NCBI RefSeq assembly: GCF_009759665.1
Contig: NZ_WQNE01000035.1
Coordinates: 21,263 to 85,262 of the forward strand
Reading direction: 5' to 3'
Source: Bradyrhizobium cajani
GTDB lineage: Bacteria > Pseudomonadota > Alphaproteobacteria > Rhizobiales > Xanthobacteraceae
DNA: 64,000 bases
The first letter of the stretch is position 1. Every line of letters begins with the position of its first letter. The translations under genes and the position numbers were made by a program. Below, one piece after another: positions 17,635 to 26,670 of the stretch. The notes beneath the pieces were generated by a model. That model saw nothing but the letters and a program-made list of their open reading frames with translations, was not told the DNA's origin and ran no database searches.

Positions 17635-20600
17635 CGGCGCCCCCCGAACAGGCTTGAGAGCTTCGCCAGCACCGCAAACAGCGAGAAACCGCTACCTGTC
17701 GTGCCACCGCCACCCGCCTTGCGGGCGAGCGCGGTGAAGAACTGGCCGATGATGACCCGCGTTGCACCGTCGAGCAGGCGGCCGCCGATGCTCGCGACCT
17801 TGCCGCCGATCGCGGCGTCATAGCTGTAGGTGAGCGTCGTTCCGCCCTGGCCGTCGGGCGCGAGCGTGATCCGTCCCTCGGCGCTGCCGAAGCCGAGCGC
17901 GCCGGTGGCACCGCCGCGCAGGGTGACCGCGTGCGGCGGATCGAGATCGAACAGCTCGACATCGGCGCGATAGCGGCCGGTGACGGGACCGATGCCGAGC
18001 GTGACGTCGGCACGGAAATGCGTGTCGGTGACCTTGTCGACGCGCTGGCATCCGGGGATGACGGATTGCAGCGTGGCGGGATCGAGCAGCATCGCCCAGA
18101 CCTGCTCGGGCACGCCTTTCACCGCGGCCTGCCCTTCGCCGCGCAGCCGCCGATCGCCTTCGCGCATAGGCGCCGCGGTCACACCGCCCGCGGGAGGCGG
18201 CGGCTCGGCGCCGCGCACGAACTCCGCGAGCCGCGCCGGCACCAGCGGCAAGGTGATGTCGGCAACGCCGAGCGCATCCGCCACCGCATTGGCGAGGCAG
18301 ACCGGCGTCGACATGCAATTGCCTTCGCCGACGCCCTTTGCTCCGAGCGGCGTAAACGGCGACGGCGTCTCCATGTGGAAGATCTCGGGCTCCGGCACCT
18401 CGGTGGTGGTCGGCAGCAGATAGTCGGCCAGCGTTCCCGTCAGAAAGCTGCCGTCGTCGGCGTAGGCGTATTCCTCGTAGAGCGCCGCACCAAGCGCCTG
18501 GGCGAAGCCGCCGCGGATCTGGCCGTTTACCATGCCGGGATGCAGGATGGTGCCGCAATCATGCATGGTGACGTAGCGGTCGATCCGCGTTTCCAGCGTA
18601 ACGCGGTCGATCTCGACGCCGCAGAAGTCGAAGATGAAGCCGTGGCACAGCGAGGAGTTGATGCGGTCGTCCTCGTCGGGCGGCGTCAGCTCCGGCGGCG
18701 TCCAGAACACGGTCTCGCGGATGGTCTGCCCGGCATCATCAGGCAGCGAGCCCGGCGACCAGTGGCTGAGCGCGGCGACGCGGGAGAACGCGATCCGGTT
18801 CTCCGGGTTGTGCTTTGACGCGACGAAGCCCTTCGCAAACACGATGTCGCCCGCCTCGACATTCAACTGGCCGGCGGCGATGCGGGCGAGACGGCCGGCG
18901 ACACGCTCGGCGGCGAGTTTTGCGGTACCCGCCACCGCCGCGGCAAAACGGCTGGCATAATTGCCCGAGGCGATCGACCAGGCGTCCTTGGCCGTGTCGA
19001 TCTCGGTGTTGACGCGGATGTCCCCAGGCTGGAGGCCGAAGACGTCGGCGACGACCTGCGACAGCACGGTGCGATGGCCCTGCCCCTGCGGCACGGACGC
19101 GACGTGAACCGTGACGCTGCCCACCGGATCGAGGCCGACGGTGGCCGTTGCCTGCGCGCCGTTCTTGGGGCCCGCCTTGCGGCGCTCGGCCGCCGTCAGC
19201 ACGGTCGTGATGTAGCCCATGTTGGAAACGCTGGGCTCGACCACCGCGGTGAAACCGATGCCGTAGAGACGCCCCTCGGCCCGCGCCGCGTCGCGTCGCG
19301 ATTTAAGCTCCGCGAGCCTGCCCTGTTCGACCGCGCGCACGATCGCTTCCTGATAGTTGCCGGAATCGAGCAGGGCACCCGTCGCGGTGCGATAGGGAAA
19401 TGCGCCGGCGTCGATCAGATTGCGCTTGATGACAACGAGCGGATCGAGACCGAGGCCTATTGCGATCCTCTGAACCAACCGCTCCAGCGCGAAATAGACC
19501 TGCGGTCCACCAAAGCCGCGGTTGAGGCCGGTCGGCGTCTTGTTGGTGACGACGACACGATTGCGGATTTTGACATGACGGATGTCGTAGGCGCCGGTCA
19601 GATTGCCGTGCATGCGGTAGAGCGTTGCCGGCTCGGGTGCGCGCAGATGCGCACCGCAATCCTCGACCTGGTCCCAGTCGAACGCGAGGATCTTTCCGTC
19701 GGCCGCGACCGCCGCGGACAGTGTCGTCGCGCGGTTGGTCGCCGACACCGACGCGGTGAGATGCTCGAGCCTATCCTCGATCCACTTCACCGGCTTACCC
19801 GCGACACGCGCGGCGGCGGCGATCAGCACGATGTAGGGAAACACGCCCTGCTTGACGCCGAAGCTGCCGCCGGAATCCGGCGGCGTGCGCAGCCGCAGCC
19901 GGTTGCCCGGCACCTTCAGCGCGCGCGCGATCACGGTGTGGATGCTGAACGGGCCCTGGAAATTGGCGAGAACCTCGAACGCATCCTCGCCCGCATCATG
20001 CGAGGCGATGACGCCGTAGGTCTCGATCGGCGTACAGGAGTTGCGTGGATACTTGATGTCGATGGAGAAGCGATGCGGCGCCTCCGCAAAAGCCTTTTCG
20101 GGGTCGCCGTAGCGGAAGGCGCGGTCGCTGGCGAGATTGCCGGGGAAGCCGTCATGCAGCACAGGCGCGCCGGACGCGAGCGCACCCAAGGGATCGACCA
20201 CGGCGCCACGCGGGCGATACTCGACGTTGATGAGTTCGGCCGCGTCTTCGGCGCGGGCACGGTCGGTCGCTACGATCACGGCGACGGGCTCGCCGACATA
20301 GCGCACGCGGTCCATGGCAATGGGCCAGCACTCGACCGGCGCCTTCACGCCGACGACCAGGCTCGTGGTGACGGCCTTGACGTCGCGACCGGTCAGAACC
20401 GCGGCAACGCCCGGAAGACGCCTTGCGGCCTCAGTATCGATCGAGAGAACATCGGCATGCGCGTGCGGCGAGCGCAGGATCGTCGCATGCAGCGTACCAG
20501 GCTGAACGCCGAGATCGTCGATGAAGCGGCCGCGGCCAGAGAGCAGCGCGGCGTCCTCGACGCGCTCGATCGAACGCCCGACCCACGGCCTGTCGCCACT

Positions 20601-20642
20601 CTGATCGACTGAACTTGCGGGCTTGACCGCAGCCTGCACCAT
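17631..20642 (-). CDS. Molybdenum hydroxylase large subunit (xanthine dehydrogenase/CoxL family) fused to a C-terminal CoxG domain
   Basis: This 1003-residue protein carries the molybdopterin-binding large subunit (about residues 20-800). It has TPTGLNRGFGGPQ near residue 377 and the catalytic glutamate in GAKGVGEG near 770. The AYxCSFR loop that defines form I CO dehydrogenase is absent, so it should be an aromatic or heteroaromatic hydroxylase. After a Pro-rich linker, residues about 825-970 form a separate SRPBCC/CoxG domain (GVPEQVWAMLLDP, IPGCQRVD, GIGPVTGRYRADVEL). CoxG normally is a separate protein tied to membrane attachment or maturation of CO dehydrogenase. The fusion is unusual and may tether the hydroxylase to the membrane. 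The substrate is unknown. Confidence 0.88.
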   Translation of the reverse strand: MVQAAVKPASSVDQSGDRPWVGRSIERVEDAALLSGRGRFIDDLGVQPGTLHATILRSPHAHADVLSIDTEAARRLPGVAAVLTGRDVKAVTTSLVVGVKAPVECWPIAMDRVRYVGEPVAVIVATDRARAEDAAELINVEYRPRGAVVDPLGALASGAPVLHDGFPGNLASDRAFRYGDPEKAFAEAPHRFSIDIKYPRNSCTPIETYGVIASHDAGEDAFEVLANFQGPFSIHTVIARALKVPGNRLRLRTPPDSGGSFGVKQGVFPYIVLIAAAARVAGKPVKWIEDRLEHLTASVSATNRATTLSAAVAADGKILAFDWDQVEDCGAHLRAPEPATLYRMHGNLTGAYDIRHVKIRNRVVVTNKTPTGLNRGFGGPQVYFALERLVQRIAIGLGLDPLVVIKRNLIDAGAFPYRTATGALLDSGNYQEAIVRAVEQGRLAELKSRRDAARAEGRLYGIGFTAVVEPSVSNMGYITTVLTAAERRKAGPKNGAQATATVGLDPVGSVTVHVASVPQGQGHRTVLSQVVADVFGLQPGDIRVNTEIDTAKDAWSIASGNYASRFAAAVAGTAKLAAERVAGRLARIAAGQLNVEAGDIVFAKGFVASKHNPENRIAFSRVAALSHWSPGSLPDDAGQTIRETVFWTPPELTPPDEDDRINSSLCHGFIFDFCGVEIDRVTLETRIDRYVTMHDCGTILHPGMVNGQIRGGFAQALGAALYEEYAYADDGSFLTGTLADYLLPTTTEVPEPEIFHMETPSPFTPLGAKGVGEGNCMSTPVCLANAVADALGVADITLPLVPARLAEFVRGAEPPPPAGGVTAAPMREGDRRLRGEGQAAVKGVPEQVWAMLLDPATLQSVIPGCQRVDKVTDTHFRADVTLGIGPVTGRYRADVELFDLDPPHAVTLRGGATGALGFGSAEGRITLAPDGQGGTTLTYSYDAAIGGKVASIGGRLLDGATRVIIGQFFTALARKAGGGGTTGSGFSLFAVLAKLSSLFGGRR

Positions 20643-20772
20643 GTCCCGGCATACCTCCCGACGCGTTCTTTGACGCGACGGTGACGTTTGTCAGCACAGG
20701 GGTGCGGGGGCCATACCGCCCGCTCTCACGACTTACCAAATCGTCTCATTTGCAGGCGCGTGCGGCGCAATA

Positions 20773-21612
20773 TCAGCCCGCAAGACGCGAGACGTTGCGA
20801 AACTCGCGCGGACTGACGCCGGCGTGGTCGCGGAAGAAACGCGTGAAATGCGCCGGCTCCGGAAAACCGAACCGCTCGCTGAGCTCGCCGAGCGGCGTGT
20901 CCTCGCGCATCACCGCATCGAGCGCACGCTCCATGCGGACGACGTTGAGATAGATCTTCGGCGAGACGCCGAGCGAGGTCTCGAACAGGCGGAAGAATTG
21001 CGCGCGCGACAGCCCCGCGCCCTTCACGAACTGATCGACGCTGCCATAGGAGTCCTGCACCCGCATCGCATCCATCGCGCGGCGAATGCGCCAGTCGCAG
21101 CTCGCCGCGCTCATGCCGCGGATCGAGGTCGGAAAGCTGCGCCAGGGCGTGAAACGCTCGATCACCGCGATCATCAGGTCGGATAGCGTCTGCTCGTGAG
21201 TCCGCACCGCGTCCGGGTTCGCCATCATCTCCGCCGCGAGATGCAGCGTCAGTTGGCGGATGCGTGGCGACACTTCGCCGGAGGGACGCTCGAAAAAGCC
21301 CGGCGCGCCGCTCGCGGCCCAGCCGGGACGGAACTCCTTCAGCCATTCCGGCTCGATATAGAGCGCCATGATGAGCGTGCGCGGGCGATTGACGTCATGC
21401 ACATAGGCGTGCGGCTTCCAGCCGTCGACGAGCACCGCGGCCGTGTCAGTCAGCGGCGTGACCTGGTCGCCAACCATGAACTGGGTGTCGGCGCCCTCGA
21501 CCTTGAGCAGGACGTGGCAGTGATGATGGGCGTGGCGGACCAGCGAACGGTCCATGTCGAGCAGAGCGACCCTGCCGAAAGCGCCATGAGCGATGCGCAG
21601 GGCCGTCGACAT
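20773..21612 (-). CDS. AraC-family transcriptional regulator
   Basis: ATG 21612 is preceded by GGGAGGAAGGAACTG, giving 279 residues. The N-terminal part is a cupin-like sensor with HAHHHCHVLLKVEG and a following DGWKPHAYVHD. The C-terminal part has two helix-turn-helix motifs: DQFVKGAGLSRAQFFRLFE and LGELSERFGFPEPAHFTRFF, followed by HAGVSPREFR. It lies on the minus strand between the UbiD gene and the molybdenum hydroxylase operon, 130 bp upstream of the latter, and is the likely activator of those genes in response to the substrate. Confidence 0.88.
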   Translation of the reverse strand: MSTALRIAHGAFGRVALLDMDRSLVRHAHHHCHVLLKVEGADTQFMVGDQVTPLTDTAAVLVDGWKPHAYVHDVNRPRTLIMALYIEPEWLKEFRPGWAASGAPGFFERPSGEVSPRIRQLTLHLAAEMMANPDAVRTHEQTLSDLMIAVIERFTPWRSFPTSIRGMSAASCDWRIRRAMDAMRVQDSYGSVDQFVKGAGLSRAQFFRLFETSLGVSPKIYLNVVRMERALDAVMREDTPLGELSERFGFPEPAHFTRFFRDHAGVSPREFRNVSRLAG

Positions 21613-21736
21613 CAGTTCCTTCCTCCCAGCATTGCGCTGCAAAACGATTGGTCTATTGGCGCGGCACTATAAGCAGCACCCGCTTCATATTCCAACGGCG
21701 CAAACCGACGCAAGTTGCTTCCGGGCGGTAACCCGC

Positions 21737-23158
21737 TCATGTCCGCGCCGCCGCAAGAAGGCGCGCGACCGCGGCGCTCGGGTCGGCCTGCAAGGCGGTG
21801 GACAGATCGACCTCCTCCTCGCCCTTGACGCGGATACGCTTGAAGGCCAGCTCGGGCGCGCTGACCGGCGCGGTCGCATCCAGGCCCATCTTGGCGCTGA
21901 TGCCGTTGTCGGTGGTCGGATCGAGCTTCGAGCCGAGCGCGCCGGCGACGACCATGAGGTCGCGATCGGCCTGGAAGCGCGTCGCCACCGCCCACTCGAT
22001 TTCCTCGGACGAGGAGATGTCGACGTCCTTGTCCACAACGACCACCTGCTTGATGTCGTAATGCGCGCCGAAGGCGCACATCATGACGTTCTTCGGCTCG
22101 CCGTCATTGGTCTTGTCCATCCTGATCGCGAGATGATAGCGGCAGGTGCCGCCGCGCGTCAGGCGAACATCGAGCACGTTGGGAAAGCTGCGGCGCAGAT
22201 GCTGGACCAGCGTCGCCTCGCGCGGCACGCCGCCGAGGATCAGATGCTCGAAGCCGCCGCCGACGATGGTGTGGAAGATCGGCGCCTTGCGATGCGTGAT
22301 CGCATCGACCTCGATCACCTCGCGATTGGCGCGCGGACCGTAGTATTGAGGGAATTCGCCGAACGGCCCCTCCGGCTCGCGCACGCCCTGCAGAATGCGT
22401 CCCTCGATGACGATTTCCGCATGGGCGGGAACGCGGACCGAATTGGTGCGGCACTTGACGACGTCCACGGGTGAGCCGAGCAGCGCGCCGGCAATCGCCA
22501 TCTCGTCCTCGTCAAGCGCAGCGATCGCCTGCGACGCCAGCAGCAGCGCGGGATGTGCGCCGATGACGATCGCGATCTCCAGCGCCTGCCCCATCTCCTC
22601 CGCGAGGCGATAGTAGGAGAACGTGTGTCGCGGCAGCAGCAGGACGCCGATGCGGTCCTTGCCGGAGATCTGACAGCGGTGGATCGAGACGTTCTGCACG
22701 CCCGTCCTGGGATTGCGGGCGATCAGCAGGCCCGCCGTGATGTAGGGGCCGCTGTCGCGCTCATTGTGCTTGGGCACCGGAAGCTGGCGGAGCAGGTCGA
22801 CGTCCTCATGGACGACCTCCTGCACCGGCCCGCTCGCGACCTCGCAGGTGGGCATCGGATTGCTCGCAGCGGCAAGGAAGCGCGGCAGCAGCTGGTCCTC
22901 GGTCACGCCGATGGAGTCGGCGACCCAGTCACGCCCGGCGAAGAGATTGGCGACCACGGGGATCTCGTGCCCGTCGGGGCGCGGAAACAGCACGGCACTG
23001 TCGCGCTCCAGCCGCTTGGCGATTGCGGCGAGCTCGTCGGTCAGCGCGATGCCCTCGCGGGCGATCGCGAGCTTGCCGCGATCGGCGAGGTAAGCGAGCC
23101 AGGCGCGCAGATCGGACGGTGCATTGGCGCCTTTGCTGGCCGGGTTTTCCATTCGCAT
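21737..23158 (-). CDS. UbiD-family prenylated-FMN-dependent (de)carboxylase
   Basis: This 473-residue protein has the UbiD fold. SIHRCQISGKDRIGV marks the cofactor-binding region and PEGPFGEFPQYYGPR holds the conserved glutamates that, with an arginine, form the catalytic triad in Fdc1 and UbiD. Such enzymes use prenylated FMN made by a UbiX partner to decarboxylate, or in reverse carboxylate, aromatic and alpha,beta-unsaturated acids. The UbiX gene is 24 bases upstream. With the hydroxylase and acyl-CoA ligase downstream, the pair probably removes or adds a ring carboxylate in an aromatic degradation route rather than serving ubiquinone synthesis. Confidence 0.9.
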   Translation of the reverse strand: MRMENPASKGANAPSDLRAWLAYLADRGKLAIAREGIALTDELAAIAKRLERDSAVLFPRPDGHEIPVVANLFAGRDWVADSIGVTEDQLLPRFLAAASNPMPTCEVASGPVQEVVHEDVDLLRQLPVPKHNERDSGPYITAGLLIARNPRTGVQNVSIHRCQISGKDRIGVLLLPRHTFSYYRLAEEMGQALEIAIVIGAHPALLLASQAIAALDEDEMAIAGALLGSPVDVVKCRTNSVRVPAHAEIVIEGRILQGVREPEGPFGEFPQYYGPRANREVIEVDAITHRKAPIFHTIVGGGFEHLILGGVPREATLVQHLRRSFPNVLDVRLTRGGTCRYHLAIRMDKTNDGEPKNVMMCAFGAHYDIKQVVVVDKDVDISSSEEIEWAVATRFQADRDLMVVAGALGSKLDPTTDNGISAKMGLDATAPVSAPELAFKRIRVKGEEEVDLSTALQADPSAAVARLLAAART

Positions 23159-23182
23159 GTGACTATCCTCAAAAACCTTGAA

Positions 23183-23800
23183 TCAGGGCGCGATCCTGCG
23201 CAGCGTCGGCGAGCGGCGCTTGAGCGCCTCGTCCTCGCCCCAGCGGCGCACGATGCCGATATCGATGTCGAAGAGATCAAGTACGCGGCCGACCGTGTGC
23301 TCGACCATGTCGTCGAGATTCTCGGGCTTGGCGTAGAAGGCGGGCACGGGCGGCGCGATGATCGCGCCCATCTCGGACAGGGCGGTCATGGTCCTGAGAT
23401 GGCCGGTGTGCAGCGGCGTCTCGCGCACCATCAGCACCAGGCGGCGGCGCTCCTTGAGCACGACATCGGCGGCGCGGGTCAACAGGGTCGTCGTGACGCC
23501 CGAGGCGATCTCGGACATCGAGCGCATCGAGCACGGCGCCACGATCATCCCGGCGGTGCGGAACGAGCCGCTCGCGATCGAGGCGGCCATGTCGTCGATG
23601 GCATGGCTGACATTGGCGAGCTCCCTCACCTCCGCGATCTTCAGGTCGGTCTCGTAGGCGAAGGTCTGCTCGGCGGTCTTCGACATCACCAGATGCGTCT
23701 CGACGCCGGCATTGCGCAGCAGTTGCAACAGGCGCACGCCATAGGTGACGCCCGAGGCGCCGGAAATGCCGATGATCAGCCGCTTGGGCGTGTCCTGCAT
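23183..23800 (-). CDS. UbiX-family flavin prenyltransferase
   Basis: The start at ATG 23800 gives a 205-residue protein that begins with the conserved RLIIGISGASGVTYGVRLL FMN-binding loop. Further UbiX features are APCSMRSMSEIASGV and LVLMVRETPLHTGHL. The enzyme joins a dimethylallyl group to FMN, forming the prenylated cofactor that UbiD decarboxylases need. It directly precedes the ubiD gene on the same strand and diverges from a LysR regulator, which suggests a substrate-inducible decarboxylase operon. Confidence 0.93.
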   Translation of the reverse strand: MQDTPKRLIIGISGASGVTYGVRLLQLLRNAGVETHLVMSKTAEQTFAYETDLKIAEVRELANVSHAIDDMAASIASGSFRTAGMIVAPCSMRSMSEIASGVTTTLLTRAADVVLKERRRLVLMVRETPLHTGHLRTMTALSEMGAIIAPPVPAFYAKPENLDDMVEHTVGRVLDLFDIDIGIVRRWGEDEALKRRSPTLRRIAP

Positions 23801-23885
23801 AGGTTGTTTCGCTCCCTCGAGTCGGCCCCCTTGCGGGCACGCGATCCGCCGCAAGACTAGGCATCCGCATCCATCAACACAAATA

Positions 23886-23919
23886 ATGATTGATTATGCA
23901 TTCGATCATCTGAGATGAT
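23886..23919. promoter_or_regulatory. Candidate LysR operator in the ubiX-lysR intergenic region
   Basis: A perfect dyad ATCATCT-G-AGATGAT occupies 23905-23919 and contains a T-N11-A core (T23906 and A23918), the classic LysR box. Just beside it, ATGATTGATT-ATGC-ATTCGATCAT at 23886-23909 is a second, imperfect inverted repeat (8 of 10 pairs). Two adjacent sites between divergent genes match the recognition plus activation site layout of LysR regulators. The site is 39 bp from the LysR start and about 86 bp from the ubiX start. Confidence 0.6.
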
Positions 23920-23957
23920 GATGCGGGGAGCAAAGGTCGGCAAGCGAAGGACGGTCC

Positions 23958-24941
23958 GTGGAACTCAGGCAGATGCAATATTTCCTGTGCCTCGCCGAGG
24001 AAAAGAACGTCACGCGGGCGGCGCGCCAGCTCAACATCGTGCAGCCGGCGCTGAGCATGCAGATCGCCAAGCTCGAGGCCGAGCTCGGCCAGAAGCTGTT
24101 CGACCGCAGCGTCCAGGGCATGACGCTGACCAGTGCCGGTGAGGCCCTGGTGCGGCTGACGACGCCGATCGTGCGCGACGCGGAGTATGCGCGGCAGGAG
24201 ATGGCCCAGCTCGGCGGCCGCATCTCGGGCCGCGTCTCGGTCGGCCTCATCACCTCGGTCGCGCAGAGCACGATGGCGAGCTCGTCGGCGACGGTCGCCA
24301 GCCGCTATCCCGACATCACGCTCTCCGCCTGCGAGGGCTACACCGAGACGCTGGTGGACTGGGTCAACACCGGCCAGCTCGATTTCGCACTGATCAACGT
24401 GCCGCGCCGAAAAACGCCGCTTGCGGCGCATCACATCATGGACGAGGAGATGGTGTTCGCCTGCCGCAAGGACAGTCCGATCAAGCCGCCGGCAAGACTG
24501 CGCTTCGACCACATCGCGAATTTCGACCTCGTGCTCCCCTCGAAGCGCCACGGCCTGCGGCTGATCCTGGAAGAGCAAGCCGCCGCCGTCGGCATCGACC
24601 TGCGGCCGCGGCTCGAGCTCGACACCCTGCCCGCGCTCTGCGACGTGATCGCGACCACCGATTTCGCAACGGTGCTGCCGACCATCGCGCTCCGGCAATC
24701 ACTAGCGAGCGGGACCATCCGGGCCCACCGTTTCGACGAGCAGCGGATCGTGCGTTCGATCGCCTGGGTGCACCACCCGCGGCGAGCGGTGTCGGTCGCG
24801 GCCAAGGCCGTGCTCGACGTCATCAGCCACGATCTGGCGCAAGCTGCAGCCGTGGCACGAGAGTTCGTGGTGCCCGCCTCCGGAGGCGCGGGCTCGGTAT
24901 CCCGCAAGGTGCACAGAAAGCCGCGACGGCGAGCTGGTTAG
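23958..24941 (+). CDS. LysR-family transcriptional regulator, divergent from ubiX-ubiD
   Basis: GTG 23958 is the start, preceded by AAGGACGG. The 327-residue protein has an N-terminal winged helix (MELRQMQYFLCLAEEKNVTR then AARQLNIVQPALSMQIAKLE and GMTLTSAGEAL), followed by a periplasmic-binding-protein-like effector domain. A roughly 20-residue basic tail ends the protein. Divergent orientation to ubiX and the dyad at 23886-23919 make it the probable regulator of the decarboxylase genes. Confidence 0.9.
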   Translation: MELRQMQYFLCLAEEKNVTRAARQLNIVQPALSMQIAKLEAELGQKLFDRSVQGMTLTSAGEALVRLTTPIVRDAEYARQEMAQLGGRISGRVSVGLITSVAQSTMASSSATVASRYPDITLSACEGYTETLVDWVNTGQLDFALINVPRRKTPLAAHHIMDEEMVFACRKDSPIKPPARLRFDHIANFDLVLPSKRHGLRLILEEQAAAVGIDLRPRLELDTLPALCDVIATTDFATVLPTIALRQSLASGTIRAHRFDEQRIVRSIAWVHHPRRAVSVAAKAVLDVISHDLAQAAAVAREFVVPASGGAGSVSRKVHRKPRRRAG

Positions 24942-24968
24942 AACCGATCGAGATTCGCGCGGTCTGCG

Positions 24969-25865
24969 TTGAAACCCGCGATCGCGGGCCAGATATTACC
25001 TGCACCCGGCCCATCGCCTTCGGACTCATCACTGCCCGCCATGCCCTTCTTCAGGCTCAACGACGACCATATTCTCCCCGACGATCTCGGGGATTTCGAT
25101 CCCGAAACCGTGCCGCGCACCCTCGCCGCCTTCGGCGGTCACATGGTCACAAAGGGCATGGAGCTGGCGAAGCACGCGCATCGCAAGGACGAACTTGTCC
25201 TGACCTTGCGGGGCATCGTCAGGCTGGAGGCCGGACACGGCGTCTGGATCGTGCCGCCACGCTGTGCGGTGTGGATTCCCGGCGGTGTCCCGCACAGCGT
25301 GAGCGTCGCAGGCGATGTCGAGATGTATTGCCTGTTCGTCGAGCCGGACGCGGCATCAAGGCTGCCGCGGCAATGCTGCGCGCTGTCGATCTCGCCCCTG
25401 CTCGCAAGCTTGCTGGTCCATGCCACCCACATGCCTGTCATGTACGATGTCGACGGCGCCGACGGCCGGATTGCCACGGTGCTGCTCGACCAGCTCGCGC
25501 TGGCGCCCGTCGAGGAGCTGCGCTTCCCGATGCCGGTCGATGCCAGGCTGCGCCGGATCGCGAGCGCGATGATAGCAAATCCCTCCGACCGCGCGACGAT
25601 CGCCGATTGGGGCCGGCGTATCGCCGTCGCCCCACGCACCCTCACCCGCATCCTGCAACGCGAGACCGGCATGAGTTTTGGCCGCTGGCGCCAGCACCTC
25701 CACATCCTCATCGCGCTTCAGCGTCTCGACCAGGGCGCCTCCGTGCAGGCCGTCGCGCTCGATCTCGGCTATGAGGGCGCGAGCGCCTTCGTCACCATGT
25801 TCCGCAAGGCGCTGGGCAAGCCGCCGGCGCGGTATCTGGCCGAACGCCGCATCGGCGCACACTGA
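24969..25865 (+). CDS. AraC-family transcriptional regulator with cupin sensor
   Basis: The frame can start at a TTG at 24969 (298 residues) or at ATG 25041 (274 residues, MPFFRLNDDHILPDD). Neither has a strong ribosome site, and the later ATG fits the family better. The N-terminal cupin shows HAHRKDELVLTLRG and VWIVPPRCAVWIPGGVPHSV. The C-terminal DNA-binding part has IADWGRRIAVAPRTLTRIL and VQAVALDLGYEGASAFVTMF, then LGKPPARYL. It lies 27 bases after the LysR gene and precedes the methyltransferase and flavoreductase genes on the same strand, which it probably controls. Confidence 0.87.
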   Translation: MKPAIAGQILPAPGPSPSDSSLPAMPFFRLNDDHILPDDLGDFDPETVPRTLAAFGGHMVTKGMELAKHAHRKDELVLTLRGIVRLEAGHGVWIVPPRCAVWIPGGVPHSVSVAGDVEMYCLFVEPDAASRLPRQCCALSISPLLASLLVHATHMPVMYDVDGADGRIATVLLDQLALAPVEELRFPMPVDARLRRIASAMIANPSDRATIADWGRRIAVAPRTLTRILQRETGMSFGRWRQHLHILIALQRLDQGASVQAVALDLGYEGASAFVTMFRKALGKPPARYLAERRIGAH

Positions 25866-25968
25866 CCGGAAATCGCAATCGATTGTCCCGTTCGCGGAAT
25901 GCGGACGGAGGGACGATTTCGTATCCAGGCTCCGGAGCGCCCGGCGGGCGCAAAAGGAGCAGACCAAC

Positions 25969-26655
25969 ATGGATTCACTCAGCACGGGCCTCGTCGCGGA
26001 CGTCCTTCGTCGTCTGCACCAGGAGGCGGAAATCGCCGACGCGCCCCTGATGCAAACCCTTGCGGCTGAGGCGGGCAGCCGCGAAGAGATGATCAGCCAG
26101 GCCGTCGCGGCCGAAAACAGCGATCTCCGGAAAGTCTATCAGGGATTTGCGAGCAACTTCCTGAGCGTCTCTCCGTGGTTCGGACGCTTCCTCTACATGT
26201 GCGCTCGCGCCTGCAAGGCGAAACGCATCGTCGAATTCGGCTCCTCGATGGGCATTTCCGCGATCTACTTGGCCACGGGCCTGCGTGACATGGGCGGCGG
26301 CCACCTGATCGGGACCGATCTCGAACTCGGCAAGATCGAGCGCGCACGGGCAAACGTCGCGGCCGCGGGGCTCGCCGACCTGGTCGAGTTCAGGCTCGGC
26401 GACGCCCGCGAAACCCTCGGATCCGATCTCGGCGGCGACATCGACATGGTGATGCTGGACGGCGCCTTCACGTTGTATCTTCCCATCCTCAAGCTGCTGG
26501 AGCCGCACCTCAGGCGTGGGGCGCTCATCGTCGGCGAGAACGCGTTCGAGGAAGCCTACATCGACTACGTCCGCGATCCGCAGAACGGTTACCTCTCGCT
26601 GTCGCTGCCGTTCGATCCGGGCCGCGGCAACGAATTCACGATCAAGACCAGATAG
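25969..26655 (+). CDS. SAM-dependent O-methyltransferase family protein
   Basis: The ATG at 25969 follows AAAAGGAGC, giving 228 residues. It has a class I Rossmann methyltransferase core: motif I IVEFGSSMGISAIYLATGL, the acidic end of the second strand in GTDLELGKIERARAN, and VMLDGAF at the motif corresponding to the metal-binding region of catechol O-methyltransferase-like enzymes. The family methylates hydroxyl groups of small molecules, often catechols. The flavoreductase gene follows 15 bases later, so the two are co-transcribed. The substrate is unknown. Confidence 0.83.
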   Translation: MDSLSTGLVADVLRRLHQEAEIADAPLMQTLAAEAGSREEMISQAVAAENSDLRKVYQGFASNFLSVSPWFGRFLYMCARACKAKRIVEFGSSMGISAIYLATGLRDMGGGHLIGTDLELGKIERARANVAAAGLADLVEFRLGDARETLGSDLGGDIDMVMLDGAFTLYLPILKLLEPHLRRGALIVGENAFEEAYIDYVRDPQNGYLSLSLPFDPGRGNEFTIKTR

Positions 26656-26670
26656 TCCGGGAGCCAAGCC

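Noticed and set aside
19074..20612. Plus-strand open frame of 512 codons opposite the Mo hydroxylase large subunit gene
   Set aside because: Same reasoning: low-complexity Arg/Ala/Asp-rich translation with no family signature, fully covered by a well-supported gene.
17631..20642. Carbon monoxide dehydrogenase as the function of the CoxL-like operon
   Set aside because: The active-site AYxCSFR loop of form I CO dehydrogenase is absent; the loop here reads TPTGLNRGFGGPQ, so an organic hydroxylase is more likely.
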